DNA from: Geobacter sp.
GTDB taxonomy: Bacteria > Desulfobacterota > Desulfuromonadia > Geobacterales > Geobacteraceae
Assembly: GCA_003499925.1 (NCBI GenBank)
Contig: DNRQ01000007.1
Location: forward strand, 7,281-71,280
Length of the DNA stretch: 64,000 nt
Direction: 5' to 3'
A program made the position numbers and the translations under genes. Shown here piece after piece: positions 39,825 to 50,232 of the stretch. Position 1 is the stretch's first letter; each line of letters begins with the position of its first letter. Under the pieces are notes generated by a model, which was not told where the DNA came from, did no database searches, and worked only from the letters and a program-made list of their open reading frames with translations.

Positions 39825-42434
39825 ATGACTGTACGTGTGAGCGTTATGAATGAGAACGTGAGGGATGAGGTGGCGCGGGAAAGAGCCGAATTGGCGGCGC
39901 TGCGTGTGGAAAAGGAGATGCTTTCCTCACAGGTTAAAAGGCTGGTTCGCGCCGAGAGCAAGCTCTACGAATACCAGGAGCAGCTCGACATCCAGCTCAA
40001 GCAATACAAGGAACTGTACGAGCTCAACAAAAGGCTCGGCGCATCCCTCGAACTCCCCGCGATCTTCGAACAGGCAACCGCCTACATCATCAACAACCTG
40101 GGCTACGAGAGGGTCCTTTTCTTCCAGCAATCCGGCAGCGCGGGAGGCTTTGCCGTCTGTGCCAGCGACGGATACTACGATCCCCGGGAGCTGAGCGAGG
40201 TTTCCCGGCTTACCGTTTCCCGGTCGGACCCTCTCCTGGCGCCTCTGTTTCACGGGGCGGAGTACCTGATCTGCACGGAGAACTGCCGGCAGCCCGAGCT
40301 TTCCGCATTTCGCTCCAGGGTGCAGATGGACGAGTACCTGCTCCATCCCCTAGGCTCCCGTGAGCACCCGGTAGCTTTACTTGCGGTCGGGAACTCGGCG
40401 CCCAACGCCCAGCATTACAGCAGGGTAAGCGGCTCCGAGGGGGAACTGGTCGGCATCGGGAATCTCGTGGGGCTGCTCTCCTCTGCCATAGAGAATCAGA
40501 TCCTCTACGCCGGGATGAAATCGATCCTGGAACAGGAGAGGGTTGCCGAGGCGAAATACCGCGGCATCTTCGAAAACGCGACCGAGGGGATCTTCCAAAC
40601 CACCCCCCAGGGGAGGTTTCTCAGCTGCAACTCGGCCAGCGCGGCCATTCTCGGCTACGACACTCCCGAGGAAGCCATCGAGAGCGTGAGCGATATCTGG
40701 CAGCAGATCTGTGTCACTTCGCAGCGCCTCGGGGAGCTGATGGAAACGGTTCTGGGGGGGGGGACGGTGCAGAATTTCGAGGCGCAGTTCAGCCAGAAGG
40801 ACGGCAGCAGGCGCTGGGTCCGGCTCAGCCTGCGCCCCTTCTTCACGGAAAACTCGGAACTGCTCCATATCGACGGCATCATCCAGGACATCACGGAGGG
40901 CAAGCGCAACGAGGAGTCGCTGATCAAGTTGTCGCAGGCGGTAGAACAGAGCCCGGTCACCATCGTCATCACCGACACAAAAGGCAACATCGAGTTCGTC
41001 AACCCGAAGTTCACCCACCTTACCGGCTACACCTATGAGGAGGCGCTCGGCAAAAACCCGCGCGTCCTGAAGTCGGAATTCAACTCGCCGGGACTCTACC
41101 GGGAGCTCTGGGATACCATCACGGCAGGAAAGGTGTGGGAGGGGGAGTTTCTCAACAAGAAGAAGAGCGGCGAACTCTTTGCCGAGCATGCCACCATCTC
41201 CCCGATCAGGAACAGGGATGGCGTAGTCACCCATTATCTGGCGATCAAGGAGGACATCACCGAGCGCAGGCAGCTGGAGGCCCAGTTGATACAGTCGCAG
41301 AAGATGGAGTCGATCGGACGCCTGGCCGGCGGGGTGGCCCACGATTTCAACAACATGCTGAGCGTGATCCTCGGCTGTGTGCAACTGGCGATGCTCAGGG
41401 TGTCGGAAGGGGAGAAGCTCTGGCAATATCTGGAACAGATCTCCAAGGCCGCCCAGCGCTCCAGTGACATCACCCGCCAACTCCTCGCCTTCTCCCGCAA
41501 GGAGATCATCTCCCCCAAGGAGGTGAACCTGAACGCCCAGATCATCGCGACCCAGGCCACCCTCGGGCGTCTGATCGGCGAGGATGTCAAGCTGAGCTTC
41601 AGGCCGGTCACCAATATCTGGAGCATCAAGGCGGATCCCTCCCAGCTGGATCAGATCCTGGTCAATCTGGCGGTCAATGCCCGCGACGCCATGGCCAATG
41701 GAGGAAGTATCGCCATAGAGACGGCAAATGTCCACATCGACCGGACCTACTGTCAGTACCATCTCGACTCAACGCCCGGAGACTACGTCCGGCTGGCGGT
41801 AAGCGACAGCGGCAGCGGCATGGACCGGCAAACCCTGACCCACATCTTCGAACCGTTCTTCACCACCAAGGAGGTCGGCAAGGGGACCGGACTCGGCCTG
41901 TCCACCGTGTACGGCATCGTCAGGCAGAACAACGGGTTCATCAACGTCTACAGCGAACCGGGGCACGGCACCACGTTTCAGATCTATTTCCCCAGGTGTT
42001 CGGGAACGGCGGAAATTGCCGAGGAGTTTATCGAGGCGGAGATTTCCGGTTCGGGAACCGTGCTGCTGGTCGAGGATGACCCCCTGGTACGCGAGATGGC
42101 GCGGCAGATGCTGGAAGAGATCGGCTACACGGTGATCGAGTCGGAGACCGCCGAGCAGGCGGTTGAGACCTGTGCCCGGGGGGAGGTGCAGATCGACGTG
42201 ATCCTGACCGACGTGGTCATGCCGGGGATGAACGGCAAGGAGATGGTGGCCGTCATCGAGACCATGCGTCCCGGCATCAAGGTACTGTTCATGTCGGGAT
42301 ACACCTCCGATCTGGTGGCGCAGCGCGGAGTGGTGGATGCGGGGCGGCATTTCATCCAGAAGCCGTTCGATATGCACTCGCTAAGCGAGAAGATCAGGGA
42401 CGCCCTGCTGGGGGACCAGCGATCGGCGCTGTAG
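39825..42434 (+). CDS. Hybrid sensor histidine kinase: GAF-PAS-PAS-HisKA-HATPase-receiver
   Basis: A cytosolic 869-residue kinase without membrane helices. An N-terminal coiled coil (residues 10-70) leads to a GAF domain (about 72-235), two PAS domains (about 245-365 and 378-500), then HisKA with the phospho-acceptor His in GRLAGGVAHDFNNML. The ATPase domain has the N box NLAVNARDAM, G1 DSGSGMD and G2 GTGLGLSTV. A C-terminal receiver (about 750-865) has Asp in VILTDVVMPGMNG. The stimulus is unknown. The ATG at 39825 has a poor binding site; an ATG seven codons later is an alternative. It converges with the giant surface gene six bases away. Confidence 0.9.
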   Translation: MTVRVSVMNENVRDEVARERAELAALRVEKEMLSSQVKRLVRAESKLYEYQEQLDIQLKQYKELYELNKRLGASLELPAIFEQATAYIINNLGYERVLFFQQSGSAGGFAVCASDGYYDPRELSEVSRLTVSRSDPLLAPLFHGAEYLICTENCRQPELSAFRSRVQMDEYLLHPLGSREHPVALLAVGNSAPNAQHYSRVSGSEGELVGIGNLVGLLSSAIENQILYAGMKSILEQERVAEAKYRGIFENATEGIFQTTPQGRFLSCNSASAAILGYDTPEEAIESVSDIWQQICVTSQRLGELMETVLGGGTVQNFEAQFSQKDGSRRWVRLSLRPFFTENSELLHIDGIIQDITEGKRNEESLIKLSQAVEQSPVTIVITDTKGNIEFVNPKFTHLTGYTYEEALGKNPRVLKSEFNSPGLYRELWDTITAGKVWEGEFLNKKKSGELFAEHATISPIRNRDGVVTHYLAIKEDITERRQLEAQLIQSQKMESIGRLAGGVAHDFNNMLSVILGCVQLAMLRVSEGEKLWQYLEQISKAAQRSSDITRQLLAFSRKEIISPKEVNLNAQIIATQATLGRLIGEDVKLSFRPVTNIWSIKADPSQLDQILVNLAVNARDAMANGGSIAIETANVHIDRTYCQYHLDSTPGDYVRLAVSDSGSGMDRQTLTHIFEPFFTTKEVGKGTGLGLSTVYGIVRQNNGFINVYSEPGHGTTFQIYFPRCSGTAEIAEEFIEAEISGSGTVLLVEDDPLVREMARQMLEEIGYTVIESETAEQAVETCARGEVQIDVILTDVVMPGMNGKEMVAVIETMRPGIKVLFMSGYTSDLVAQRGVVDAGRHFIQKPFDMHSLSEKIRDALLGDQRSAL

Positions 42435-42440
42435 CGCCCC

Positions 42441-45400
42441 CTATTGCCTGTTCATCCATGCCGCCGCGTCCTTGACCGAGTTCTGGTCGAACTTGAAGCG
42501 GAAGCGCAGAAAGGGACCCCGGGCCGTGTAATCGGCCGCGGAAAAATCCTTGTCGCTGAAGCCGACCAGGTTGTAACCGAGGCTGATCCAGGCGTTCTCC
42601 ACCACGTTGACCCCCACCGAGGGCCCGGCACTGTAGGCATACTGGCCGGAGCCCCAGGCATGCATGATGCTCGCCCTGAAGCCCAAATCCCAGCTCTTTG
42701 TCAGGTCGTAGCGCCCTTCGAAGCCGATCAGATCGGTGTAGCCGCTGTAGTCGGCGTGGTCGATGGCCTCGAAGGCGTACTTGGCGCCGTACTGCAGGGA
42801 GAGTTGCAGCCTCTGGTACGGCTTGCAGTTCGCGATCAGGTTGTTGACGATGCGCCGGCTATCCATGTCGACCGTGGCCTCCCCCCCCCGGTCCTGCTCC
42901 AGGATCAGGTCGAGGCGGTCCAGCAGTATCCAGCGCTGGGCCACGGGGCGGTAGGCCAGTCCCAGGCGCAGCTCGCCGCTGCTTTTCTTCTCCCCTGACG
43001 CCGCGTCGGAGTGGTAGAACCGGAGACGGGAGGACCCCCCCCAGCCGGGCGCCAGCTCGCCCACCAGCGAGGTGAGCACCCCCCGCTTGTTCTCGGAATC
43101 GGCGATCCTGGTCTCGACGCGGCTGCTGGCGCTCCACATCTTCTCCTGATAGCTCGCGCCGAGGGAGAGCGCGGTGAAATCCTCGCTGCTCCCCACGGCG
43201 GGAGCCGCGTTGGCGTTGACGCTGTACGACTGCGACCCCTTCACGGTCTGGCTCCGGTCCAGGCCGCCGTCCACGCTCCACTTGTCGTTCAGCTTCCAGA
43301 GCTGCTTCAGCCCGAACAGGGCGAAGAGCCGCTCGCCGTTCTCGTTCAGGTTCCTCTGCATCCCCGTGTGGGCCGCCCCCCCCTCCCAGAGCGTCGATTT
43401 CAGGCCGACGCTGGTGTTGCTGCTGCTCCCGGCGTCTCCGGAGCTGAATTCCTGCTGGCCGGAGAGGACCAGCTTCGGGGTGATCTTGTAGTCGGCGCCG
43501 AACGCGGTGCGGGTCGGGAAACTGACGTTGCCGTTTTGGCCCAGGGACTGGTCGTGATCGACATGCAGGTTCAGCTTCTTGTTCAGGGTGAGCCAGTTCG
43601 CCCCGGCAATGAGCTGCTGCGAACTCTTGCTGCTCCCGTCCTCCAGCAGGTCGCTGGCGTAACGCCCCCCCAGCGAGAGTCCGTACTGCTCGGCGGTGTA
43701 GATTCCCTTCGCTTCCACCACGTTGCTCACCGCTCCGGTGGCCAGGTTGTACTGGCGGTACGCCTGCTCGTTCAGGGTGAAGCGCTCCTTGATCTTGTAG
43801 GAGGCGTCGACGCCGAGCTTGCGGGTCCCTTCCTCCGTGGCGCTCTGCTGCCCCAGGCCGAATCCCTCTCCCAGCTCCCGGAAATAGAGCCGGGCGTTCA
43901 GCTCCGTCGAGCGCTGCTCCAGTTCCGCCAGGTATGAACTGCCGCTTCGCCTGACTCCGGCGAAGTCGGTGCCGCTGCCGGCAGCCTCGCCCCGCACCCT
44001 GAGTTCCCTGTTGATCTGCCAGAGGAGGTCCACCCCGAACAGGTCCCCGTGCGCGTTCAGCTGCCCCTCGTGGATGTAGGAGAGCCCCCCCTTCACGTTG
44101 TCGTCCCTGAACTTGGCCCCGACCCTGCCACCCAGGGTCAGGGAGTCCGCGCCCCGGTTCTCCGTCTCGTAGTCGATCACGATGTAGACCGGGTTGAACT
44201 GGGAATCGGTGCTGGAAACGGGGGCCTTGAAGAAGATGGTCCCGGCGTCGTAGTCGATCGTGTAGTCGGCAAAGCGCGCCAGGGTGGTCGAGGCGAGCAC
44301 GATCTCGCTGCGGTAGCGGTCCCTGGTTTCGATGCGCACCTTCTCCGAGCTGAGCGCGATCTCCCTGCGCGTCAGCCGGTACAGGCCGGAGGTGCCGTCG
44401 CCGCGCAACTCGTCCTTGACGAAGAGCTGGCCGGTATTGCTGCCGAACAGCTTGAACTCCAGGTTCTCCCCCTGGTACTCCGACTTGAGCCCGTTCAGGG
44501 TGCGGCTGTAACGCGACAGCTCGGTCACGGTGAGCCCGGTGTCGTAATCGCCGAAGAGCGCGTAGAACCGGTCCCTCTCGATCTTCAGGTAGAGCTTGTC
44601 CGTGCTGGCCGCCTCGTTTTGCTGCTGACTCGCGTCCCCGTACAGGGTGTAGTAGCTGTCGGGATCGATGGTCTGGAACAGCCCCTCGCCGACCGCCGGT
44701 TTCCCCTTGGCGGAGTCGAAGGCCAGGGTCAGCAGCCATTTCCCCTGGATGGTCCCCTTGGCGAACAGCGCCAGCCTGCCGTCCTGGTAGAGACTCTCTT
44801 CAGGGGCGTCGGCGCTCACGGGAGTCATCTTCCCCGAGATGGCGCGGTACCCGAAGGTCCCCTCGCCAATCCCCACCAGTATCCAGTCGCGCTGCTCCGG
44901 GGTGAGCCAGACCCTGTACTGCTCGTCCCGCTCGTTGAGCGGAACGGTGAGCTGCACCTCGCCGGAGCGGCTGGTCGGCTGCAGCCGGATCAGCGCCACC
45001 CCCTCCTTGCCGACCAGGTACTGCACCCCGTTTTTCTCCAGCGGGTCGTTCCCCATGTTGTCGGCGAGCTTCCTGAACGGTTGGTACGGGGAGGCCACCG
45101 AAAACTTCCCTGCCACCCCGGAGCGGGCCGGCGCGTCGTCCTTGTCCAGAAGGCGCAGGGCGATCACGGGAGGAGTCTTGCCGTCGGCCACCAGCCTGGA
45201 GAGCTCCGGGACCAGTTCGGCCTTCACCGGTGCGGTGGAAACGTGGACCACCCGCTCCAGCACCGTTTTCTCGCCGCCAGCCTGCAGCAGCACCGCGACC
45301 AGCCGGTTGTCCCCGTATTTCAGGGGGACACCGCGCCAGTAGGAGAGTCCGCTGCTCCCGGACGGGTTTTTCAGGACCTTCTCCAGGAGCACCGGGTGCA

Positions 45401-48400
45401 CCGGCTCGCCGTTCACCGAGAGGCTCACCTTGTCGGTCGGGTGGTGCATGACGGCGATGTGGGTGCTGGTGATGGCAGGGAAGTAGACGGCGGGGGGCCA
45501 GGCCCAGTCGCGCCCCTGCTCGCTGTTTTCCAGCCAGGCCTGATCGAAAACCGGTACCTGCTCGTCATCTTCGCCCTGTTCCGTCTCCGTCGTTTCCAGG
45601 GCCTCGGCCTCCCCGCTGTCGGCATCCGGCGCGGCATCGGTCTCCGCCCGGTCGGCATCGGAGAGCGCCCGGTCGGCATGGGAGATGGTCGGCTCGGTAT
45701 GGGAGAGCACCTCGGCTTCCGGGGCAGCTTTTGCAGCTGCGGCACCGGCCGCTGTCGCGCCTGCCACCGGTGCCCCTGCATCGAGCCCGGTGACCGCCTG
45801 AACTGCCGCGGCACCGGCGCCCGCTACCGCCCATAGCACCGACCCCGCGCCGGACAGCGCGGATTCTCCGGCCGGGACTCCCTGCCCCGCAGGCTTGTCC
45901 CCTGCCGTCGCATCCGCCTGCACGGGGAGTTCCGCCGCCGCCGGCTTCGGGGGAGGCCGGCGGCGCTGCACGGTGCTGAAACTCGTCTTGAGCATGCCGC
46001 TGTCGTCCTTCACCTGCTTGAACAGGGTGGTCTCGGTGCGGCGTTCCGCCAGCACCCGGATCTCGACGCGGCGGTTCAGGGCGCGCCCCTTTTCGGTCTT
46101 GTTGCTGGTGGCCGGCTCGCTCTCGCCCATCCCCGCGACCTTCAGCATCTCCGGCGGCAGCTGCAGTTTCTTCATCAGATACTGCCCGATGCTGTTGGCC
46201 CGGGCCAGCGAGAGCGCCTTGTTGTCGCGGTAGGTGCTCTTGCCGCGTGCGGAGATGCGTACGCTGTCCGTGTGGCCGGTAACCGTGATCTGGGCGATGG
46301 TGACCTCCGACAACGTGGCGGCGAGCCGGTCCAGCTTGTCCTTGTCCTCGGGGATCAGATCGGCGCTGAAGGTGGGGAATTGCGGGTGCAGCACGATCTC
46401 CGGCAGGGCGATCCGGTTTTCCTTGCGGTCCAGGTCCAGCAGGTTCATGGCCGGCGGCGTCGAGAGTCTGTCGCCCCGGGGGGTGTCGAAGGAGAGCAGC
46501 GCGCTGGTCAGTTGTCCCCCGGCGCGCACCTTCCGGTTCAGGCTGGCGCGCAACGTGATGATACTCTCCCACTCTCCGCTGCTGTCGGGGAGTGCGAAGG
46601 AGAGCTTGTCGCCGTCCCGGTCAGGGTCGGCGACCGGGATCCCTTCCAGGTCGCAGCTCCCGGGGATGTAGCTCACCCCCGCCGGCAACTGCACGGTGAG
46701 CCGCAGCCGGGAGAGGGGCGCCGGCCCCCCACCCAGCAGGGCCTGGTAGGTGACCGACTCACCCTGCACCACGCTCCTCAGTGCGATGCCCGCCTCGGAG
46801 TGGATGGTCTCCTCGACCACCGGCTCGGGCGGCGCGGGTTCGGGCGGAACCGGGATCACCGGGGCCGGTGCGGGCGGCGGCGGCGCAGGCGCAGGCGCAG
46901 GCGCAGGCGCGGGCTTCACCCGGGGGACCTTCTCGGGCGCCTCGCGCTCGACCTGGAAATCGACCCGCCACATCGAGCCCCCCTGCAGGTCGACGAACTG
47001 GGAGAAGGGCCTGCCGGCGAAACGGCTGTTCTGCTGGCACGCCACCACCCGGTATCCGGCGGGGAGGGACTGGAGGTCGAGCTGAGCCACATGGCTCCCG
47101 GGCAGCACCCCCTCGAAATGGAACATCCCCCTCTTGTCGGTCACCACGAAGCTGCCGTCCTCAAGGTAGATCCTGACCCCCTTGAGGCCGGACCCCTCGC
47201 TGCCGCAGGCCCCCTCGGTCACGCTCCCCATCAGGAAGGCGCGGGAGGCGAACAGGTCCTCGGTGATCTTGAGCGATGCCGTGGCGAGGTTGGAGGTGAC
47301 GTCGGCGCTGACGTTTCGGCCGGTTGCGGAAACCTCGTTGCTGATGGTCCCCGGACGCGCCCCCGGGATCACCCGGGTCACATAGCTGATGCCGACCAGT
47401 TCCGCCGGCGCCAGGTCGCCGACCGGGAAGCTCAGCGTCGCTCCGTCGGAGGAGACAGCCGGGTCGGGGGCCGCGACCCCCGCCAGCCGCAGCGAGCCGG
47501 GCTGGTAGCGAAGGCCCGCCGGCAGCCGGTCGGTCATCACGATGCCGGTGATGGCGGCCTGGCTGGTGTTGCTCACGCCGACGCTGAACGGGACGAAATC
47601 CCCCAGGGCCGCCGTTGTCTTGCCGGAGTGCTTCTGCAGCCAAAGGCCGGTGGCGATCGGGTCGAGCGGGATGTCGATCCGGATGATCGGCCCGGGGTTC
47701 ACCTCGAAGCTGGCGCCGCGCGAGGCCGGGGAGAGCGCGTAGGGGGCGCCGGCAAGCAGCGCCAGGTCGGCGTCGGAGCGCGTGGAAGGGAACCGGTAGT
47801 TGGAACCGGGGGGTATCTGCACCGAAAGCCGGTAGCTTCCGGTCGCCAGCAGCGGAAACCGGTAGGCCCCCGGGGCGAAGTCGTAGCTCCTTCCTCCCTG
47901 GTCCGAGGCGGTGCCGCCGCTTGTCACCCGGTCGGGGTAGTCGCTCACCCCGTCGTCCCCCAGGACCGGCGCAACGCTGCCGTTGTCGTAGCTGAGGATG
48001 ACGGTGACGCCGTCCACCGGCTGGCCGGTGACGCTGTCGAAGAGCCTTCCTGTCGGGTCGACCAGGGCCGAGGCCTCTACGGCATCCGCGGCATCGGCGG
48101 AATCGTGGTAGCGTGCCAGAACCCGGGCTGCATCGGCCACGGTCAGCGTGCCGTCGTAGCGGACCGGGCCGCCGCTCTTCTGGGCGGCCAGGATGTAGCC
48201 GGCGAAGATGCCGGTGTCCGGCCCGGTTTCGGTCAGCGTCAGCAGTTCCTGGTCTCCCGTGGAGCTGGTGATTTCGACCGTTACGCTCTGCGCGCTCTCG
48301 GCGCTCAGGTTTTGTCTGGCGGCGCTGACCACCAGGTAGATCGGCTGGCCGGCGTGGAAATAGATCTCCTCGTGCAGCGGGGTCGGTGCGCCCGGGTCGC

Positions 48401-48806
48401 GCGGCGCCGGGATCCCGATCAGGGCCCCGCTGGCGCTGCCGCTGCTGTACGAGGTGACCGGCACCGTCGTGCTGAGCTCGGCGTTGTCCGGGGCGTAGCG
48501 GTACAGCTTGATGGCCGGCTTGGCGGGAGAGTCGCTGACCAGGAAGGAGTCGACGTTGGAGAGGCTGCTGAGTTCCAGCCCGGCGTAGCCGTAGCTCGCC
48601 GAGGCCTGGTTCACGATCGGGGTGTCGGGCGGCGTCCCGCCGCAGGCAGATGGCGGCAGCAGGAGCGCGAAGAGGGCCGAAAGGACGAGGAGCGTCGAGA
48701 CCAGGCAAAGCGGCAGCGCGCGGCTCCCCCTGTGGATCGGGGAGCGCCGTAGCTGCAGGCAGGACCAGGAGGCGATCCCGTATGCGTGCTGCCTTCTTAG
48801 CGCCAA
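42441..48806 (-). CDS. Giant (2,121 aa) DUF11-OmpA-outer-membrane-barrel fusion protein
   Basis: Predicted envelope protein with a rare domain order. There is a signal region (residues 35-60, CLVSTLLVLSALFALLLPP), a large beta domain and a DUF11 domain (about 390-505). An SdrD-B/SpaA-like domain follows (GLKGVRIYLEDGSFVVTDKR), then a proline-rich linker near 630-665 and a second DUF11-like domain. An OmpA-like peptidoglycan-binding domain sits at about 810-915 (VTGHTDSVRIS, ALNRRVEIRV). Next are an Ala/Glu-rich linker, Ig-like domains and, from about 1385, roughly 730 residues of alternating strands typical of an outer-membrane barrel, ending FRFKFDQNSVKDAAAWMNRQ. The start is a TTG. It is the last gene of a five-gene set. 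Confidence 0.8.
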   Translation of the reverse strand: MALRRQHAYGIASWSCLQLRRSPIHRGSRALPLCLVSTLLVLSALFALLLPPSACGGTPPDTPIVNQASASYGYAGLELSSLSNVDSFLVSDSPAKPAIKLYRYAPDNAELSTTVPVTSYSSGSASGALIGIPAPRDPGAPTPLHEEIYFHAGQPIYLVVSAARQNLSAESAQSVTVEITSSTGDQELLTLTETGPDTGIFAGYILAAQKSGGPVRYDGTLTVADAARVLARYHDSADAADAVEASALVDPTGRLFDSVTGQPVDGVTVILSYDNGSVAPVLGDDGVSDYPDRVTSGGTASDQGGRSYDFAPGAYRFPLLATGSYRLSVQIPPGSNYRFPSTRSDADLALLAGAPYALSPASRGASFEVNPGPIIRIDIPLDPIATGLWLQKHSGKTTAALGDFVPFSVGVSNTSQAAITGIVMTDRLPAGLRYQPGSLRLAGVAAPDPAVSSDGATLSFPVGDLAPAELVGISYVTRVIPGARPGTISNEVSATGRNVSADVTSNLATASLKITEDLFASRAFLMGSVTEGACGSEGSGLKGVRIYLEDGSFVVTDKRGMFHFEGVLPGSHVAQLDLQSLPAGYRVVACQQNSRFAGRPFSQFVDLQGGSMWRVDFQVEREAPEKVPRVKPAPAPAPAPAPPPPAPAPVIPVPPEPAPPEPVVEETIHSEAGIALRSVVQGESVTYQALLGGGPAPLSRLRLTVQLPAGVSYIPGSCDLEGIPVADPDRDGDKLSFALPDSSGEWESIITLRASLNRKVRAGGQLTSALLSFDTPRGDRLSTPPAMNLLDLDRKENRIALPEIVLHPQFPTFSADLIPEDKDKLDRLAATLSEVTIAQITVTGHTDSVRISARGKSTYRDNKALSLARANSIGQYLMKKLQLPPEMLKVAGMGESEPATSNKTEKGRALNRRVEIRVLAERRTETTLFKQVKDDSGMLKTSFSTVQRRRPPPKPAAAELPVQADATAGDKPAGQGVPAGESALSGAGSVLWAVAGAGAAAVQAVTGLDAGAPVAGATAAGAAAAKAAPEAEVLSHTEPTISHADRALSDADRAETDAAPDADSGEAEALETTETEQGEDDEQVPVFDQAWLENSEQGRDWAWPPAVYFPAITSTHIAVMHHPTDKVSLSVNGEPVHPVLLEKVLKNPSGSSGLSYWRGVPLKYGDNRLVAVLLQAGGEKTVLERVVHVSTAPVKAELVPELSRLVADGKTPPVIALRLLDKDDAPARSGVAGKFSVASPYQPFRKLADNMGNDPLEKNGVQYLVGKEGVALIRLQPTSRSGEVQLTVPLNERDEQYRVWLTPEQRDWILVGIGEGTFGYRAISGKMTPVSADAPEESLYQDGRLALFAKGTIQGKWLLTLAFDSAKGKPAVGEGLFQTIDPDSYYTLYGDASQQQNEAASTDKLYLKIERDRFYALFGDYDTGLTVTELSRYSRTLNGLKSEYQGENLEFKLFGSNTGQLFVKDELRGDGTSGLYRLTRREIALSSEKVRIETRDRYRSEIVLASTTLARFADYTIDYDAGTIFFKAPVSSTDSQFNPVYIVIDYETENRGADSLTLGGRVGAKFRDDNVKGGLSYIHEGQLNAHGDLFGVDLLWQINRELRVRGEAAGSGTDFAGVRRSGSSYLAELEQRSTELNARLYFRELGEGFGLGQQSATEEGTRKLGVDASYKIKERFTLNEQAYRQYNLATGAVSNVVEAKGIYTAEQYGLSLGGRYASDLLEDGSSKSSQQLIAGANWLTLNKKLNLHVDHDQSLGQNGNVSFPTRTAFGADYKITPKLVLSGQQEFSSGDAGSSSNTSVGLKSTLWEGGAAHTGMQRNLNENGERLFALFGLKQLWKLNDKWSVDGGLDRSQTVKGSQSYSVNANAAPAVGSSEDFTALSLGASYQEKMWSASSRVETRIADSENKRGVLTSLVGELAPGWGGSSRLRFYHSDAASGEKKSSGELRLGLAYRPVAQRWILLDRLDLILEQDRGGEATVDMDSRRIVNNLIANCKPYQRLQLSLQYGAKYAFEAIDHADYSGYTDLIGFEGRYDLTKSWDLGFRASIMHAWGSGQYAYSAGPSVGVNVVENAWISLGYNLVGFSDKDFSAADYTARGPFLRFRFKFDQNSVKDAAAWMNRQ

Positions 48807-48965
48807 GGGCTCTCGTTTTTCGGGTAGTTGCCGGTCCCGCAGATCGACTGCGGGACCGGGTGGTTACATCTTTACAGTTTCTGATGAACGCTCACGCGCA
48901 TCTCGCGCCACCAACTCTCCTCCCCCCGGAGGGGGGAGGTCGGGAGGGGGGAGGAAGCGCTTCAG

Positions 48966-50144
48966 CTACTTGATCGCGACGTTGAAGGTCAGGGTCACCG
49001 ACTCTCCCGGCTTCAGCTCGCCAGCCAGGTAGTCGGGCAACTGTTCGGGGAGCAGCGTTTCGAATTCAAACACCAGGTTCTGCCCGGTTACCGTGACGCC
49101 GCTCCCTGCACTGTAGTAGCTGGGCGAGGCGACCGTCCTGCCGACTCCGGGGGTGGTTTTGGCGTAGCCGACCATGAAGCTCTTGCCCGCTGCCGAGATT
49201 GCGGTCGGGGCAGCGGTATCGAGCGCGTTGCCGACCAGGTCCGGGTCAAGGACGGTGTTGCCGTTCAGCAGGTCCTGGATGGTGGTGAGGTTAGCCGATG
49301 CCAGGGCGGTCCCGGCGTTGGCGATGGTGATCTCGTACTGGACGTAGGAGCCCGGGATGCTGCGGGGGGTCGCGTTGAAGTTGACCGGATCCCAGATCAC
49401 CCTGGAGAGCTTGTTGACCGTGAGCACCGGGGCGGTGATCCGGAATGCCCCTGCCACCAGCTCGCTGTTGTCCCGGCCCGTGTCGGCAAAGACGGTGAAG
49501 ATGGCGTTCCCTGGGACGGTGCCGTTGATGTCGGTCACGGCGCCGTCGATGACTGCACCTGCTCCGGCGCCGTGGCCGTGGAGCGCCGTTGCAGCGAGGG
49601 TGAGTCCCGCCACGTTGGCATTGATCTGCGGGGTCGGGAAGTTTCCGACGATGAACACGGTGACGGTGGCGTCCTGTGCCACCTCGTCCAGGAGGTGGCC
49701 GGCGGTGATATCGGTATCGCCGGAGTCGAAGGAGCCGGCGACGCTGCCGTTGTCCAGGTAGAGACGCACGCCGGCCGCGTCGATGTTGTCGGTTGCCCCG
49801 AAGACGGTGCCGCCGGTGAGCTGCGCCACCGTGAGGTCGAAGTCCTGGGTGTCGTTCCCCTGGTTGGTGACGGTGAACTTGAGAGCCTGGTCGGTGGAGC
49901 CGGGAAGCACGTCGATAAAGCTGGCGGGGACGTTGGTCACGTTGAAGTTGACCTTCCGGTCCACGTTGAACTTGGTCTGCGTCGAGGTCGAGGTGGGCTG
50001 AACGAAGCCGCCGACCTTGTAGGCGAGGGTCGCCTCGTTGGTGATCTCGGTGCCGGCCGGGGTGAGCGCTGCCAGCGCTGTCTGTGCTGCCGCAAGCGGC
50101 AGTGCCAGGGCCGCCAGCAGCAGGGCAATTTTCGTTGCTTTCAT
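48966..50144 (-). CDS. Exported DUF11-like repeat protein (392 aa)
   Basis: The signal peptide MKATKIALLLAALALPLAAA is cleaved near ALA. The mature protein consists of beta-sandwich domains, including VNFNVTNVPASFIDVLPGS with QALKFTVTNQGNDTQDFDLT, and a C-terminal DUF11-like domain (GSYVQYEITIANAGTALASA) ending LKPGESVTLTFNVAIK. AAGGAGA precedes the ATG. It lies 88 bases after the small DUF11 gene and 159 bases before the giant barrel gene. It closely parallels the 324-residue protein at 50739-51713, so the two are probably diverged duplicates. Confidence 0.75.
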   Translation of the reverse strand: MKATKIALLLAALALPLAAAQTALAALTPAGTEITNEATLAYKVGGFVQPTSTSTQTKFNVDRKVNFNVTNVPASFIDVLPGSTDQALKFTVTNQGNDTQDFDLTVAQLTGGTVFGATDNIDAAGVRLYLDNGSVAGSFDSGDTDITAGHLLDEVAQDATVTVFIVGNFPTPQINANVAGLTLAATALHGHGAGAGAVIDGAVTDINGTVPGNAIFTVFADTGRDNSELVAGAFRITAPVLTVNKLSRVIWDPVNFNATPRSIPGSYVQYEITIANAGTALASANLTTIQDLLNGNTVLDPDLVGNALDTAAPTAISAAGKSFMVGYAKTTPGVGRTVASPSYYSAGSGVTVTGQNLVFEFETLLPEQLPDYLAGELKPGESVTLTFNVAIK

Positions 50145-50232
50145 GGGAGTTCTCCTTTTTGATTAAAAGTGCAGCAATCTTGCAGGGTTATCCTCTCCCG
50201 GCGCTGCCTCGGGGAGCGCCGGGAGAAAGACC

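Noticed and set aside
46272..48752. 826-codon plus-strand open frame
   Set aside because: Antisense to the giant surface protein gene, low complexity, no motif; a high-GC shadow.
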